From NCBI GenBank assembly GCA_020635175.1, contig JACKAH010000001.1, positions 1 to 64,000 of the forward strand: 64,000 bases of DNA, in the 5' to 3' direction. The DNA comes from Deltaproteobacteria bacterium (GTDB taxonomy: Bacteria > Bdellovibrionota_C > UBA2361 > J135). This document shows, piece after piece, positions 53,695 through 61,949 of the stretch. The notes under the pieces are model-generated. The model saw only the letters and a list, made by a program, of their open reading frames with translations. It searched no databases and was not told the origin of the DNA. Positions within the stretch are counted from its first letter, which is position 1; every line of letters starts with the position of its first letter. Position numbers and translations under genes: made by a program.

Positions 53695-54066
53695 ATGAAA
53701 CGAGAACAGGGTTTTACTCTTATTGAATTGCTAGTAGTGGTAGCGATCATCGGTATTCTTGCCGCCATCGCGATTCCTCAATTCTCTGCATATAGAGAAA
53801 GAGCATTCGATGCTAGAGCTAAGGCTGACTTAGTTAACGTAGCAACTGCAGAAGAAGCGTATTTCGTTGACAACGAAGTTTACAAAACTTGCGCGAACGC
53901 TGCTGCTTGTGTAACTGCATTGCCTGGTTTTACTGCAGCTTCTGCTGGTGTGACTATGGCTGTGTCTTATAACTCTACAAGTAGTTTCTTTACTGCGACT
54001 GCAACTCACCCAAGTGGTACATCAACTACTTACACTTGGAACAGTGCAAACGGTGGTCTTCAGTAG
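53695..54066 (+). CDS. pilA: major type IVa pilin PilA
   Basis: 123 residues. Short leader (MKREQG), then FTLIELLVVVAIIGILAAIAIPQFSAY with Glu5: a type IVa pilin. The mature protein is about 117 residues, small for a pilin. One Cys pair (CANAAAC) is present. GGGAG ribosome-binding sequence 8 bases upstream. The strong promoter, own leader and own terminator point to the highly expressed structural subunit. Closely related to the next gene. Confidence 0.95.
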   Translation: MKREQGFTLIELLVVVAIIGILAAIAIPQFSAYRERAFDARAKADLVNVATAEEAYFVDNEVYKTCANAAACVTALPGFTAASAGVTMAVSYNSTSSFFTATATHPSGTSTTYTWNSANGGLQ

Positions 54067-54112
54067 ACTACTGCATAGTCTAGATACGACAATGCTCACG
54101 TAGTTTCGGTAA

Positions 54113-54146
54113 GGTGCGGCTAAGATTCTTAGCCGCACCCTCCAAG
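54113..54146 (+). terminator. terminator after pilA
   Basis: Perfect 12 bp stem GGTGCGGCTAAG and CTTAGCCGCACC with a 3-base loop, followed 7 bases later by TTTTT. By far the strongest hairpin in this part. It lies between the two pilin genes and should give a stable, separate pilA mRNA. Confidence 0.8.
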
Positions 54147-54253
54147 TTTTTGGCGAAATTACGTACCGTCGATTCAGAAGAATCGGTCATTCTCATCAGC
54201 GAAGAAACAATTGTAGGGAAGCAGAAGAGTTACGCGAAATGAACGAGGTTAAC

Positions 54254-54628
54254 GTGGTGGCAGAATTAGCGGAAAAGGAGAATGGCTTTACATTGCTAGA
54301 ACTCCTAGTCGTTGTTGCTATCATAGGTGTTTTAGTAGCGATTGCTATTCCACAATTTTCTGCCTATCAACAACGCTCGTTCGATGCCCGTGCTAAGTCA
54401 GACCTTATAACCTTAGCGATTGCTGAGGAGGCTTATTACACCGATAATGAAGCATATAAGGCTTGTGCTAGTACTTCTAACTGCGAAAGTATTCTACCCA
54501 ACCTATCAACGTCACCTGGAGTAACAATGGCAGTTGCTCTTGGAACGGAGTTTTTTACGGCTACGGCTGCTCACCCGAAAGGCACCTCTACCTATAGCTG
54601 GAATAGTATCGCTGGCGGACTACAATAA
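54254..54628 (+). CDS. second type IV pilin (PilA paralogue)
   Basis: About 124 residues from the GTG at 54254, which has GAGG 5 bases upstream; an ATG at 54239 would add five residues. The leader ends in ENG, followed by FTLLELLVVVAIIGVLVAIAIPQFSAY. Mature part is about 60% identical by eye to PilA, including the Cys pair (CASTSNC) and the ending SWNSIAGGLQ. It is a tandem duplicate behind the pilA terminator, so it is probably expressed at a lower level. May be a minor or alternative pilin. Confidence 0.85.
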   Translation: MVAELAEKENGFTLLELLVVVAIIGVLVAIAIPQFSAYQQRSFDARAKSDLITLAIAEEAYYTDNEAYKACASTSNCESILPNLSTSPGVTMAVALGTEFFTATAAHPKGTSTYSWNSIAGGLQ

Positions 54629-54672
54629 CCCCACTTTTAATTTAGCTATTCAGATAATCTTTTGACGTATAC

Positions 54673-54692
54673 ACTTACGCATATGCGTAAGT
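54673..54692. repeat. 20 bp perfect palindrome over a start codon
   Basis: ACTTACGCATATGCGTAAGT is a perfect inverted repeat of itself, centred on CATATG; the ATG inside (54683) is the likely start codon of the next gene. As DNA it could be a binding site; as RNA, two copies in trans or local melting would hide the start. Confidence 0.6.
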
Positions 54693-56503
54693 TTTACCTT
54701 TTTACCTTGCTTTTCTTAGCTTGGATCATTGTTGCTTTTAACTTGGCACCTGCTCCGTATTGGCGTGATTCAGCTGAGTTTGTCATCACAGGGGCTTTTT
54801 TAGATATAGCTCATCCTGCTGGCTACCCACTCTTATCTCAGCTTAGCAACATGTTTGCTTTACTACCATTTGGCACACTGGCTTTTAGAGTAAATGCATT
54901 CTGTGGATTTGTGGGAGTGCTCGTTCTGTTTGGAACAGCATATATAACTTATCGAATCTGTGTTTATGATCTTAAATTAGGCGAGAAGGACGCCTGTTTA
55001 GCAGGGGTTCTCAGCGCCGTTTTGTTAGCTCTTGTTCCCGCTTTTATTAGACAGCTTTTTCAAGCAGAAGCCTATCTCTTAAACACACTTTCTCTTCAAG
55101 CACTCTTTGTTCTATATCATCGCTACCTGCATGACTCAGATTTGCGCCACTTACTCTTAGCAGCTTTTATTGCAGGACTCTCTTTGGGAAACCACGTCTC
55201 AATTGCGCTGTCGTGCGCTTTAATGCTGCCAATAATGCTTTATAGCTTTAATGATTTTAAGAAGGTGGTTCTGCCTGGCATCTTGTTGTTCACCTTGGGT
55301 CTTGGAGTTTATGCCTACATACCAGTTAGGGCTGATTCAAATCTACCACTTAATACTGGTGCGGTGAGCACTTTTGATAGGTTTATTGACCAGGTGACTG
55401 CAAGTCGAGATTTTACGATCCGATCAAGTGTGGCCTCGACTGAAAAGCGTCCACCAGCATTCCATCTATTTAGAGGAGATTTATTCTCTGTTGTTAAAAA
55501 AGATTTTAATCAACTTCTGTCTGAAACTAACCTTTTAGCGATTGTGCTAGCAGGAATTGGTCTAGTCTCCTTACCTTTCTTTAAAGCTCGAGCAGCTTTT
55601 GCGCTTTTAGCGGTAGGTCTTGGAAACTGGATCTTTTTTACTGAATGGATGAGCGATCCATGGATACCACTTTTTATGATCGTCTCAATCTTAGTGCCGA
55701 TTGGGTTAGTGATTCAGGTACAAAGAGCAGGTGGTCAGAGTTTAACAAAGGCTCTAGTCATTTCAAGCTACATTCTATTGGCGATTGTTTCCTGTTTTGA
55801 ACAAGCATATGCAAATTATACAGCATTTAGGGATTATGATTACACAGAGATAGAAGCGCGAAATCGCGTCAGAGACCTCCCGTATAACTCACCTTACATT
55901 ATAGAGCCATCGGCCTATCTTTCTGAGTATGCATACTATATTGAAGGTTACAGAGACGATCTGCTTTTAACGTATCTGCCTGATCTCTTTTATCCTGGAC
56001 TGTTCGAACCTTTCTCTGTTTATCAGAATGACGATCTAATTTTTAAGACAATAACAGGTGATGAGCTTACAAACATTGGCAACATTGATCGCTTTATTGG
56101 TGTAATTGCGCCACAAAGGGAGATCTACTTCGAGCCTATTCCATTTCTAATAAAATACCTTAAAGGAATCGTTAGAGTTGATCAGTTTGGGGGAATTTAT
56201 ATTCAACAGGGTCAATCCTCGTATATTGAAAGAGCTGGTACTAAATCACAGCTATTTCACATTCAAGAACTCGCTAACCATGGAGTTTCAGTGCCTAGCA
56301 TTATCGAGAATGATGAGCTATCACGATTAGATTTAATGGCGAGCTTGTACGCAAATCTATGGACAGAAATAGGCGATCTAAACCTAGCTCACCACACGCT
56401 GCAATTGCTTTGCAAAGATGCATCTTCTCCCACCTGTACCGGAAGCATTAGGCACAACTTAAACGTTTATCAGCAGTTATTGAATGATAAGCCTGGTGCT
56501 TAG
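54683..56503 (+). CDS. DUF2723-type membrane protein (GT-C-like)
   Basis: About 606 residues from the ATG at 54683 (613 if the TTG at 54662 is used). About eleven membrane helices. The first loop is APYWRDSAEFVITGAFLDIAHPAGYPLL, with the DS-E and HPxGxP motifs characteristic of DUF2723, a GT-C-related family thought to transfer sugars or mannose. The last 180 residues are soluble. No ribosome-binding sequence precedes either start and a 20 bp palindrome covers the ATG. Position downstream of the pilins suggests pilin glycosylation as one possibility, unproven. Confidence 0.78.
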   Translation: MRKFYLFTLLFLAWIIVAFNLAPAPYWRDSAEFVITGAFLDIAHPAGYPLLSQLSNMFALLPFGTLAFRVNAFCGFVGVLVLFGTAYITYRICVYDLKLGEKDACLAGVLSAVLLALVPAFIRQLFQAEAYLLNTLSLQALFVLYHRYLHDSDLRHLLLAAFIAGLSLGNHVSIALSCALMLPIMLYSFNDFKKVVLPGILLFTLGLGVYAYIPVRADSNLPLNTGAVSTFDRFIDQVTASRDFTIRSSVASTEKRPPAFHLFRGDLFSVVKKDFNQLLSETNLLAIVLAGIGLVSLPFFKARAAFALLAVGLGNWIFFTEWMSDPWIPLFMIVSILVPIGLVIQVQRAGGQSLTKALVISSYILLAIVSCFEQAYANYTAFRDYDYTEIEARNRVRDLPYNSPYIIEPSAYLSEYAYYIEGYRDDLLLTYLPDLFYPGLFEPFSVYQNDDLIFKTITGDELTNIGNIDRFIGVIAPQREIYFEPIPFLIKYLKGIVRVDQFGGIYIQQGQSSYIERAGTKSQLFHIQELANHGVSVPSIIENDELSRLDLMASLYANLWTEIGDLNLAHHTLQLLCKDASSPTCTGSIRHNLNVYQQLLNDKPGA

Positions 56504-56741
56504 GAGTAGAGTGATATTCATTAATAGTGAGCTTTTTAGTAAAAATTCAATTTTTTAACAAAATCAAGATATTATCTTGCCAGAATCGGGAACCAAACAG
56601 CAAATTTCTAGGCTTGGCAGACTCTTTGCAGAACAAGCTGTGCTTGGGATGCGTCTTCTCTATAATTAGTAGAGTGAGAAGCAACATGCATTCCTTGGTT
56701 GTGTAAAGGTGGCTATCAAGTTCTTCAGAAAGATTCAGTAC

Positions 56742-57752
56742 ATGCAAGTAAAATTCAACTCTCTTACTTTTCTATTTCTCCCTATTCTAGTCTTTTTCGT
56801 CACTGTGGATTACGCGTTTGCTCAAAATTGTGATTCAGAGAAGCATCTTGTTTCTGCGCAAGCAGGCCCCTTTTCTGCTAATTCAGTTATTAGCGATCTA
56901 GTAGATGCGGCAATAACTTACGCTCTTTGGGGAAATAATACTGAAATCTTTGCGCTCATAGAACAACTCTTGCAGCAGCTCATAGAGCAGCAGCAATCTG
57001 AGATTGATGCACACAAGTGCGCTGCAGGTTGTGAGAAAAAAATCGATGAAGGAGGGACTAAGCTGGTTTTCTTTGCAGAGGAACCAGAGATTGATTTTAA
57101 TTGCACAGGTAAGTTTGAGCTACCAATTACAGTATTTGCGAAACATGTTAGCTGTTCGCTTGCTAAGCTTAAATTGGCAGGCGAGCTCATGACGAAGCTT
57201 ACGGAAGCTGGCGAAGAGATATGTCAAAAGCAAAAAGGTAACACCTGTCACCTAACTGCGCTCTCAATTGATCCTTTTCCCTGGGTAGAAGAGCAGCTCA
57301 AAGAAGATTGGGATTACACAGAATCTGAAGAAATTCTTTGTGAGGTTTCCGTAACTGTTCCTGTCAGTCTTAGTTGTGGTGAAAGCGAGATCTCTAGTGG
57401 AATGCAGTTAGAGATTCTTGACTATAAATATGTCTGGTGTGAAGGAATAGAGCCAAGTGGCCCCACTACAGGAACTCCTCAAGCTGGAGCGCCTCAGGCA
57501 CCACCACGAACTCCTGCACCAACAATGGCTCCGGTAACAGGAGTTGGAATCTGTAACGATGGGCATATTTCGTCCGATGAACCATGCGAGCCAGGAGTAA
57601 TGAATAAATGTCCAGTAGTGGTTTGTGAGTTTGGGGAACAAGTAAAGACGGTTCAGCCAAATTGCACCGAGCAATGCACTTGCGCGGAAGTTGATTGTTT
57701 AAATCTTATTTCAAGTGATACTCACGTATCCTTGCATCATTCCGACAATTAG
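56742..57752 (+). CDS. secreted Cys-rich protein of unknown function
   Basis: About 336 residues from the ATG at 56742, which gives a typical signal peptide (MQVKFNSLTFLFLPILVFFVTVDYAFA); the GTG at 56709 adds 11 residues. About 27 Cys in the mature part suggest extensive disulfide bonding. Features: a Gln-rich helix (LIEQLLQQLIEQQQSE), a Pro/Thr/Ala-rich linker (GTPQAGAPQAPPRTPAPT) and a Cys-rich C-terminus. No family recognised. It converges on fliL with 21 bp between. Confidence 0.65.
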   Translation: MQVKFNSLTFLFLPILVFFVTVDYAFAQNCDSEKHLVSAQAGPFSANSVISDLVDAAITYALWGNNTEIFALIEQLLQQLIEQQQSEIDAHKCAAGCEKKIDEGGTKLVFFAEEPEIDFNCTGKFELPITVFAKHVSCSLAKLKLAGELMTKLTEAGEEICQKQKGNTCHLTALSIDPFPWVEEQLKEDWDYTESEEILCEVSVTVPVSLSCGESEISSGMQLEILDYKYVWCEGIEPSGPTTGTPQAGAPQAPPRTPAPTMAPVTGVGICNDGHISSDEPCEPGVMNKCPVVVCEFGEQVKTVQPNCTEQCTCAEVDCLNLISSDTHVSLHHSDN

Positions 57753-57773
57753 TGATTTAAACAATTGACGTTT

Positions 57774-58325
57774 TTATTGAATAATAAACTCGGTAAAGTA
57801 GAGCTCGGTAACTAGCGGCTCTTCAGTTTCTACGGCTTCGTTTATAGCGTCAAGAAGTTCTTCGCGAAGTTCCTCTTTTCCATCAGCATTAAGTACCTCA
57901 GGCGCTTTCTTAGAAGAGAGTACTTTAATCACGTTATCTTTTACTCTGGCTTCAAGTTGGCCAAGTACGCCAGGAAATTTACTAACTGCAACAGCTGCTG
58001 CATTTCCATGTGTTGCTGCTGTGCTTCCATGAAGTATTTCACCATCGCACTCAAGCATTATCTTAACTTTTAAAAAAGTTGCGTTCTGAGAGAGGTTAAC
58101 GATAAACGATCCTAGATCAACAACTTCAGTAAGGTGTTTCTCTTCTTGGATAAGTTCATCTTCTTCAGCAACTTTCTCCTCTCCACCACCTAAAAACATA
58201 AATGCAGCACCCCCTGCTAAGAGGAGCACAGCGACAACGATTATGATCAGTTTCTTTTTGCCGCCTTTCTTCTTGCTGCCTTCGCCTTCGTTCGTTCCTT
58301 CTTCGTTTTCGTCTTCGTCAGCCAT
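57774..58325 (-). CDS. fliL: FliL-like flagellar basal body-associated protein
   Basis: 183 residues. Acidic then Lys/Gly-rich cytosolic N-terminus, one membrane helix (26-45, LIIIVVAVLLLAGGAAFMFL) and a periplasmic domain with VVDLGSFIVNL and FLKVKIMLEC, which is the FliL pattern, ending in VTELYFTEFIIQ (FTEFIxQ is diagnostic). FliL stabilises the stator of the flagellar motor. No other flagellar gene is in the window. Confidence 0.85.
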   Translation of the reverse strand: MADEDENEEGTNEGEGSKKKGGKKKLIIIVVAVLLLAGGAAFMFLGGGEEKVAEEDELIQEEKHLTEVVDLGSFIVNLSQNATFLKVKIMLECDGEILHGSTAATHGNAAAVAVSKFPGVLGQLEARVKDNVIKVLSSKKAPEVLNADGKEELREELLDAINEAVETEEPLVTELYFTEFIIQ

Positions 58326-58556
58326 CGATGTTGTTCCAAAAAAAATCCTAAGCTAGTTATAGTATTAGATTTCTTGTAAGTGTAGGAGGTTTCTAGTTTC
58401 TGTTAATAAAACATCGTTAGAGGAGGCTCAGTGTAATGCTGTTATAAAAGTATCTCTAGTCTAAGAGGCACAGTTAGATTACTTGAGAAAAGTAACCAGC
58501 GCCCCTATTTTAAAGATTGCATCTGAAAGAGTGAAGACAATATTGGAGTAGATCTA

Positions 58557-59621
58557 ATGCAGAAGGAATCAAAGGATTTTCTATTTAAGCTTCTTAAAAC
58601 GCCATCTCCTACTGGCTTTGAGCAAAAGATCCAACGGGTAGTCAGGGCTCGTATGGAGCAATACGCTGACTTCATTGAAACCGACTATCACGGCAACGTG
58701 ATTGTCGCAAAGAACCCTGATGCTGAAATCAGAGTTATGCTTGCCGGTCATTGTGATCAGATCGGAATGATGGTTACTCACATAACAAGTGATGGGTTTA
58801 TCTATTTTGGTGCACTAGGTGGAATTGATACCGGTGTGCTTGAGGGAGCGCATGTTACTATTCATGCAAAGAAGAGTTCGATTGATGGTGTGATTGGAAG
58901 AAAGCCGATCCATTTACAAAAACCAGAAGAGCGCGGCAAATCTGTTTCTGATATTAATCAACTTTGGATTGATATCGGCGCGAAAGATAAGAAAGAAGCC
59001 TCAAAACAGATTGAAATTGGAGATAGCATAACTTTTAAACTTGGAGTAACGGAGTTGGCAAACGATCTGGTTTGTTCTCCTGGGCTTGATGATAAAGCAG
59101 GACTTTTTGTCGCGATGGAAGCATTTCGATTATGCGCAAAGAGCAAGTTGAAAGTTGGTCTCTTTTCGGTATCTACAGTGCAAGAGGAAGTTGGTTTGCG
59201 AGGAGCAAAAACCTCTGCATATGAGATTGATCCGGATGTAGGAATTGCAATTGATGTAACGCATGCAGGTGACAATCCTGGTAAGGGTTCAACAAAAGCT
59301 GCACCCTGTAATCTAAACAAAGGACCTACTATTGCACGTGGTCCAAGTGTAAACCCTGTCGTGGAAGCAAAGTTAATTCAAGCTGCGAAGAAGCATAAGA
59401 TTCCATTTCAATTTCAACCTTCACCAAGACTATTAGGCAATGATTCTACAGCAATTCAAGTTGCGCGTAGTGGTGTGGCCTCTGCTGCAATCGGGATTCC
59501 TAATAGATACATGCATACTCAGGTTGAGGTCTGTAGTTTAAAAGATCTTGAAAATGCAGCGAAACTCTTAGCTGAGTTCATTAAGGGATTAGGTGCTCGT
59601 TCTGATTTCACACCTAAGTGA
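58557..59621 (+). CDS. M42-family aminopeptidase (FrvX-like)
   Basis: 354 residues, standard M42 length. Metal ligands and catalytic residues: GHCDQIG (H65, D67), SPGLDDKAG, TVQEEVGLRGA, IDVTHA and the final MHTQVE. M42 enzymes are large self-compartmentalised dodecameric aminopeptidases or deblocking peptidases that degrade short peptides in the cytosol. Start is ATG; a purine-rich stretch precedes it. The 3' end overlaps the neighbouring gene on the other strand by 8 bases. Confidence 0.92.
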   Translation: MQKESKDFLFKLLKTPSPTGFEQKIQRVVRARMEQYADFIETDYHGNVIVAKNPDAEIRVMLAGHCDQIGMMVTHITSDGFIYFGALGGIDTGVLEGAHVTIHAKKSSIDGVIGRKPIHLQKPEERGKSVSDINQLWIDIGAKDKKEASKQIEIGDSITFKLGVTELANDLVCSPGLDDKAGLFVAMEAFRLCAKSKLKVGLFSVSTVQEEVGLRGAKTSAYEIDPDVGIAIDVTHAGDNPGKGSTKAAPCNLNKGPTIARGPSVNPVVEAKLIQAAKKHKIPFQFQPSPRLLGNDSTAIQVARSGVASAAIGIPNRYMHTQVEVCSLKDLENAAKLLAEFIKGLGARSDFTPK

Positions 59622-60600
59622 TTGTCAGAACTATTTTGCCCATATTGTTATTTGATTCCATATGGCCTTGAGCGTCTTGAACTTTATCCCAAGGATAAAC
59701 CGAATCTATAATCGGCTTAAGTTGTCCAGAAGCAAAGTATGGTAATGCGTTCGTAGTAAATAACTCAACCAGCTGTGCTTTGTAACTTAAGGTTCGTGAT
59801 CTAAGAGTTGTTCCGATAAATGCTCCGCGCTTAAAAAGCAATGGTGCTAGGTTTGCTTTATCAACCTTAGTGCCACCCATCATCGCGATTGAAACAATCC
59901 TTCCGTCAACAGCTAGGGATAAACAATTTGCTTCAAAATATGGGGCACCGATAAAATCTAAGATCAGATCTGCTCCATAATTCTGTGTAGCTTGAACTAC
60001 AACATCAAAAAAGTTGATCTCTTTATAATTCACTGCATCAGTTGCGCCTAAATCTAGGCAGAACTCACATTTCTGCTCAGAGCCTGCAGTCGCAATTATC
60101 GTAGAAGCGTTTTGAAGTCTAGCTAATTGAATAGCCGCAGTGCCGACTCCACTAGCTGCTGCATGAATAAGAACTGTTTGTCCTTGAGCAAGATCTCCTA
60201 CTAAAAAAAGCGCTTGATAAGCGGTCAAAAAAACTTCTGGTACTGCAGCTGCCTGCTCAAAAGATAGACTATCGGGAATTATCATTGCGCACGATTGATG
60301 AGCTTTCGCTAGCTCAGCATAACCACCACCAGGTAGCAGGGCCATTACTCTGTCGCCAACTTTAAAATCGCTGACACCCTCTGATATTCTTTCGACCACG
60401 CCACTAACATCTAATCCCAAGATCTCTGAAGTTCCTTGAGGTGGTGGGTACTTGCCTTCTCGTTGCAAAATGTCTGCGCGATTGAGACTTGTTGCTTTTG
60501 TTCTGATTAATATTTCACCAGGTTCAAGTACAGGATCTGGTGCTTCCCCAATGTACAGATTTGCTGCTGGGCCGTGTTCGTTAAATAGGATTGCTTTCAT
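59614..60600 (-). CDS. NAD(P)H-quinone oxidoreductase-like (MDR family)
   Basis: 328 residues. Medium-chain dehydrogenase fold: GroES-like part with TSLNRADILQREGKYPPPQG and GLDVSGVVERI, and a Rossmann part with AAASGVGTAAIQLA. No catalytic Zn ligands, as in the quinone oxidoreductase (TP53I3/QorA) branch, which reduces quinones with NADPH. The precise substrate is unknown. Separated from tRNA-Arg by 55 bp. Confidence 0.9.
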   Translation of the reverse strand: MKAILFNEHGPAANLYIGEAPDPVLEPGEILIRTKATSLNRADILQREGKYPPPQGTSEILGLDVSGVVERISEGVSDFKVGDRVMALLPGGGYAELAKAHQSCAMIIPDSLSFEQAAAVPEVFLTAYQALFLVGDLAQGQTVLIHAAASGVGTAAIQLARLQNASTIIATAGSEQKCEFCLDLGATDAVNYKEINFFDVVVQATQNYGADLILDFIGAPYFEANCLSLAVDGRIVSIAMMGGTKVDKANLAPLLFKRGAFIGTTLRSRTLSYKAQLVELFTTNALPYFASGQLKPIIDSVYPWDKVQDAQGHMESNNNMGKIVLTIT

Positions 60601-60655
60601 GAGGAAATGTTAACACGACAGATTTGGTGGAGGATACTTGTAAAAAATTAAGAAA

Positions 60656-60732
60656 TGGCGCGCCCTGAGAGATTCGAACTCCCGACCTTCTGGTTCGTAG
60701 CCAGATGCTCTATCCAGCTGAGCTAAGAGCGC
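60656..60732 (-). tRNA. tRNA-Arg(ACG), CCA encoded
   Basis: 77 bases with encoded CCA. Acceptor stem GCGCTCT pairs with AGGGCGC (one G-U). D-arm GCTCAGCTGGATAGAGC, anticodon stem CTGGC with loop CTACGAA giving anticodon ACG, T-arm GGGAGTTCGAATCTCTC. ACG is the anticodon that TadA deaminates to ICG; tadA lies 600 bp away. Two tRNA-derived hairpin repeats precede the gene in its transcription direction. Confidence 0.96.
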
Positions 60733-60918
60733 ATAAAATTAACTTCAAAAGAAATCACTACTCGCCTCAGCTGGATAGAGCAAATGCTCACTATGAGATT
60801 CTATCCGAAGCTGAGCTAAGAGCGTATAAAACTAACCTCAAAAGAAATCACTACTCGCTTCAGCTGGATAGAGCAAATGCTCACGATGAGATTCTATCCG
60901 AAGCTGAGCTAAGAGCGC
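60733..60918 (-). repeat. 2 x 93 bp tandem repeat derived from the 5' part of tRNA-Arg
   Basis: Two units, 60733-60825 and 60826-60918, differ at 5 of 93 positions. Each begins (minus strand) with a copy of the tRNA 5' end, CTCTTAGCTCAGC, altered to CAGCTTCGGATAGA, and contains the same stretch inverted (TCTATCCAGCTGA), so each unit folds into a hairpin with a stem of about 13 bp. The units run straight into the tRNA-Arg start and the tRNA itself acts as the third phase. Period 93 keeps an accidental reading frame open; it is not a gene. Confidence 0.85.
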
Positions 60919-61081
60919 ATTTCATATAAGAGCTGGGGAAAGTAGCACATTAGAGAGAAATATCAAAGCAATCAGCTTCTTAAATTTCGTATAAATTTTG
61001 GAGATTTATGCATATTCAAGGCTTCTCTTCCCTTGCAAATTTCGTTTCAGATCGGTAGCCTAGCAAATCTTGAAATCAAGC
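60919..61081. other. intergenic stretch between tRNA-Arg leader and tRNA-Ser
   Basis: AT-rich, no gene. Probably holds promoters in both directions: for tRNA-Ser a TTGCAA-N17-TAGCCT pair 12-40 bases upstream of the tRNA, and on the minus strand TTGATA-N16-TACTTT ahead of the repeat units. Both are weak matches. Confidence 0.3.
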
Positions 61082-61171
61082 GGTGGAATGGCCGAGTGGT
61101 TGAAGGCGCTGGTCTTGAAAACCAGAAACGGGGAAACTCGTTCGGGGGTTCGAATCCCTCTTCCACCGCCA
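61082..61171 (+). tRNA. tRNA-Ser(TGA), CCA encoded
   Basis: 90 bases, class II tRNA. Acceptor GGTGGAA/TTCCACC, anticodon stem CTGGT with loop containing TGA, long variable arm (AACGGGGAAACTCGTT), T-arm GGGGGTTCGAATCCCTC, CCA at the 3' end. Reads UCA and related Ser codons. Confidence 0.96.
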
Positions 61172-61211
61172 CGATTTTCAAGACCCCAAAAGTTATTCGA
61201 TTAGATTAAGC

Positions 61212-61304
61212 GGAGAGGTGACCGAGAGGCCGAAGGTGCTCGATTGCTAATCGAGTGTACGGTCAAAAGCCGTACCGCGGGTTCGAATCCCGCTCTCTCC
61301 GCCA
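61212..61304 (+). tRNA. tRNA-Ser(GCT), CCA encoded
   Basis: 93 bases. Acceptor GGAGAGG/CTCTCC plus G and CCA, anticodon arm CTCGATTGCTAATCGAG with anticodon GCT, long variable arm (TACGGTCAAAAGCCGTA), T-arm CGCGGGTTCGAATCCCG. Reads AGC and AGU. Its final A is the first base of an in-frame ATG that leads into tadA. Confidence 0.96.
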
Positions 61305-61333
61305 TGATATTCGCAATAGGGAAAGTGCTTGTT

Positions 61334-61789
61334 ATGCTTTGTCCCCACCCTAAATTTATCGATGCTTCCATATCTCAAGCCAAGCTGGCTTTGCAAAATG
61401 GTGAAGTTCCTGTTGGTGCCGTTGTTGTTTATGATGGTGAGATTATATCAGTTGCACATAACGAAGTTGAAATGCGCAACGATGCGACTGCCCATGCCGA
61501 GGTTTTGGCAATTCAACGAGCTTCAGAAGTACTTTCGAATTGGCGCTTAACTAACTGTACTTTGTATGTAACACTTGAGCCTTGCACAATGTGTGCTGGA
61601 GCTATTAGGGCGAGTAGGATTTCTAGAGTAGTTTATGGTGTTTCAGATCCACAGCGTGGTGCTTTTGGGTCTTTGTATGACCTTTCACAGGACACAAGGC
61701 TTGGATCGGTTCCAGATGTCTTTGCTGGGGTGCAGGAAAATGAGTGTAAGCAGCTTTTGGATGTTTTCTTTAGTAAGATTCGTGGCTAA
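61334..61789 (+). CDS. tadA: tRNA adenosine deaminase TadA
   Basis: About 151 residues from the ATG at 61334 (61304 adds 10 residues and would overlap the tRNA CCA; neither has a strong ribosome-binding sequence). Zinc-dependent deaminase motifs: HAE with catalytic Glu (DATAHAEVLAI) and PCTMC (LEPCTMCAGAI), plus GEVPVGAVVV and DPQRGAFGSL. TadA converts A34 to inosine in tRNA-Arg(ACG). It lies between two tRNA-Ser genes and within 600 bp of its tRNA substrate, likely read through from the tRNA promoter. A short hairpin GGCTA/TAGCC covers the stop codon. Confidence 0.94.
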   Translation: MLCPHPKFIDASISQAKLALQNGEVPVGAVVVYDGEIISVAHNEVEMRNDATAHAEVLAIQRASEVLSNWRLTNCTLYVTLEPCTMCAGAIRASRISRVVYGVSDPQRGAFGSLYDLSQDTRLGSVPDVFAGVQENECKQLLDVFFSKIRG

Positions 61790-61853
61790 GTAGCCTCCCT
61801 TTAATAAATAGAACAAATTTGTTATACCCTCTCGATCTTAAAGTTTTCCTAGC

Positions 61854-61946
61854 GGAGAGGTGGCCGAGCGGTTGAAGGCGCACGCTTGGAAAGCGTGTGT
61901 GCGGCTTATACCCGTACCGCGGGTTCGAATCCCGCTCTCTCCGCCA
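61854..61946 (+). tRNA. tRNA-Ser(GGA), CCA encoded
   Basis: 93 bases. Acceptor GGAGAGG/CTCTCC plus G and CCA, anticodon arm CACGCTTGGAAAGCGTG with anticodon GGA, long variable arm (TGCGGCTTATACCCGTA), T-arm CGCGGGTTCGAATCCCG. Reads UCC and UCU. Shares acceptor and T-arm sequence with tRNA-Ser(GCT), so gene conversion or duplication is likely. A 12 bp palindrome AACAAATTTGTT lies 31 bases upstream. Confidence 0.96.
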
Positions 61947-61949
61947 TCT

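Noticed and set aside
60705..60929. 74-codon frame over the tRNA-Arg repeats
   Set aside because: Arises because the repeat period (93) is divisible by three and the frame begins inside the tRNA; repeat-derived, no start signal.
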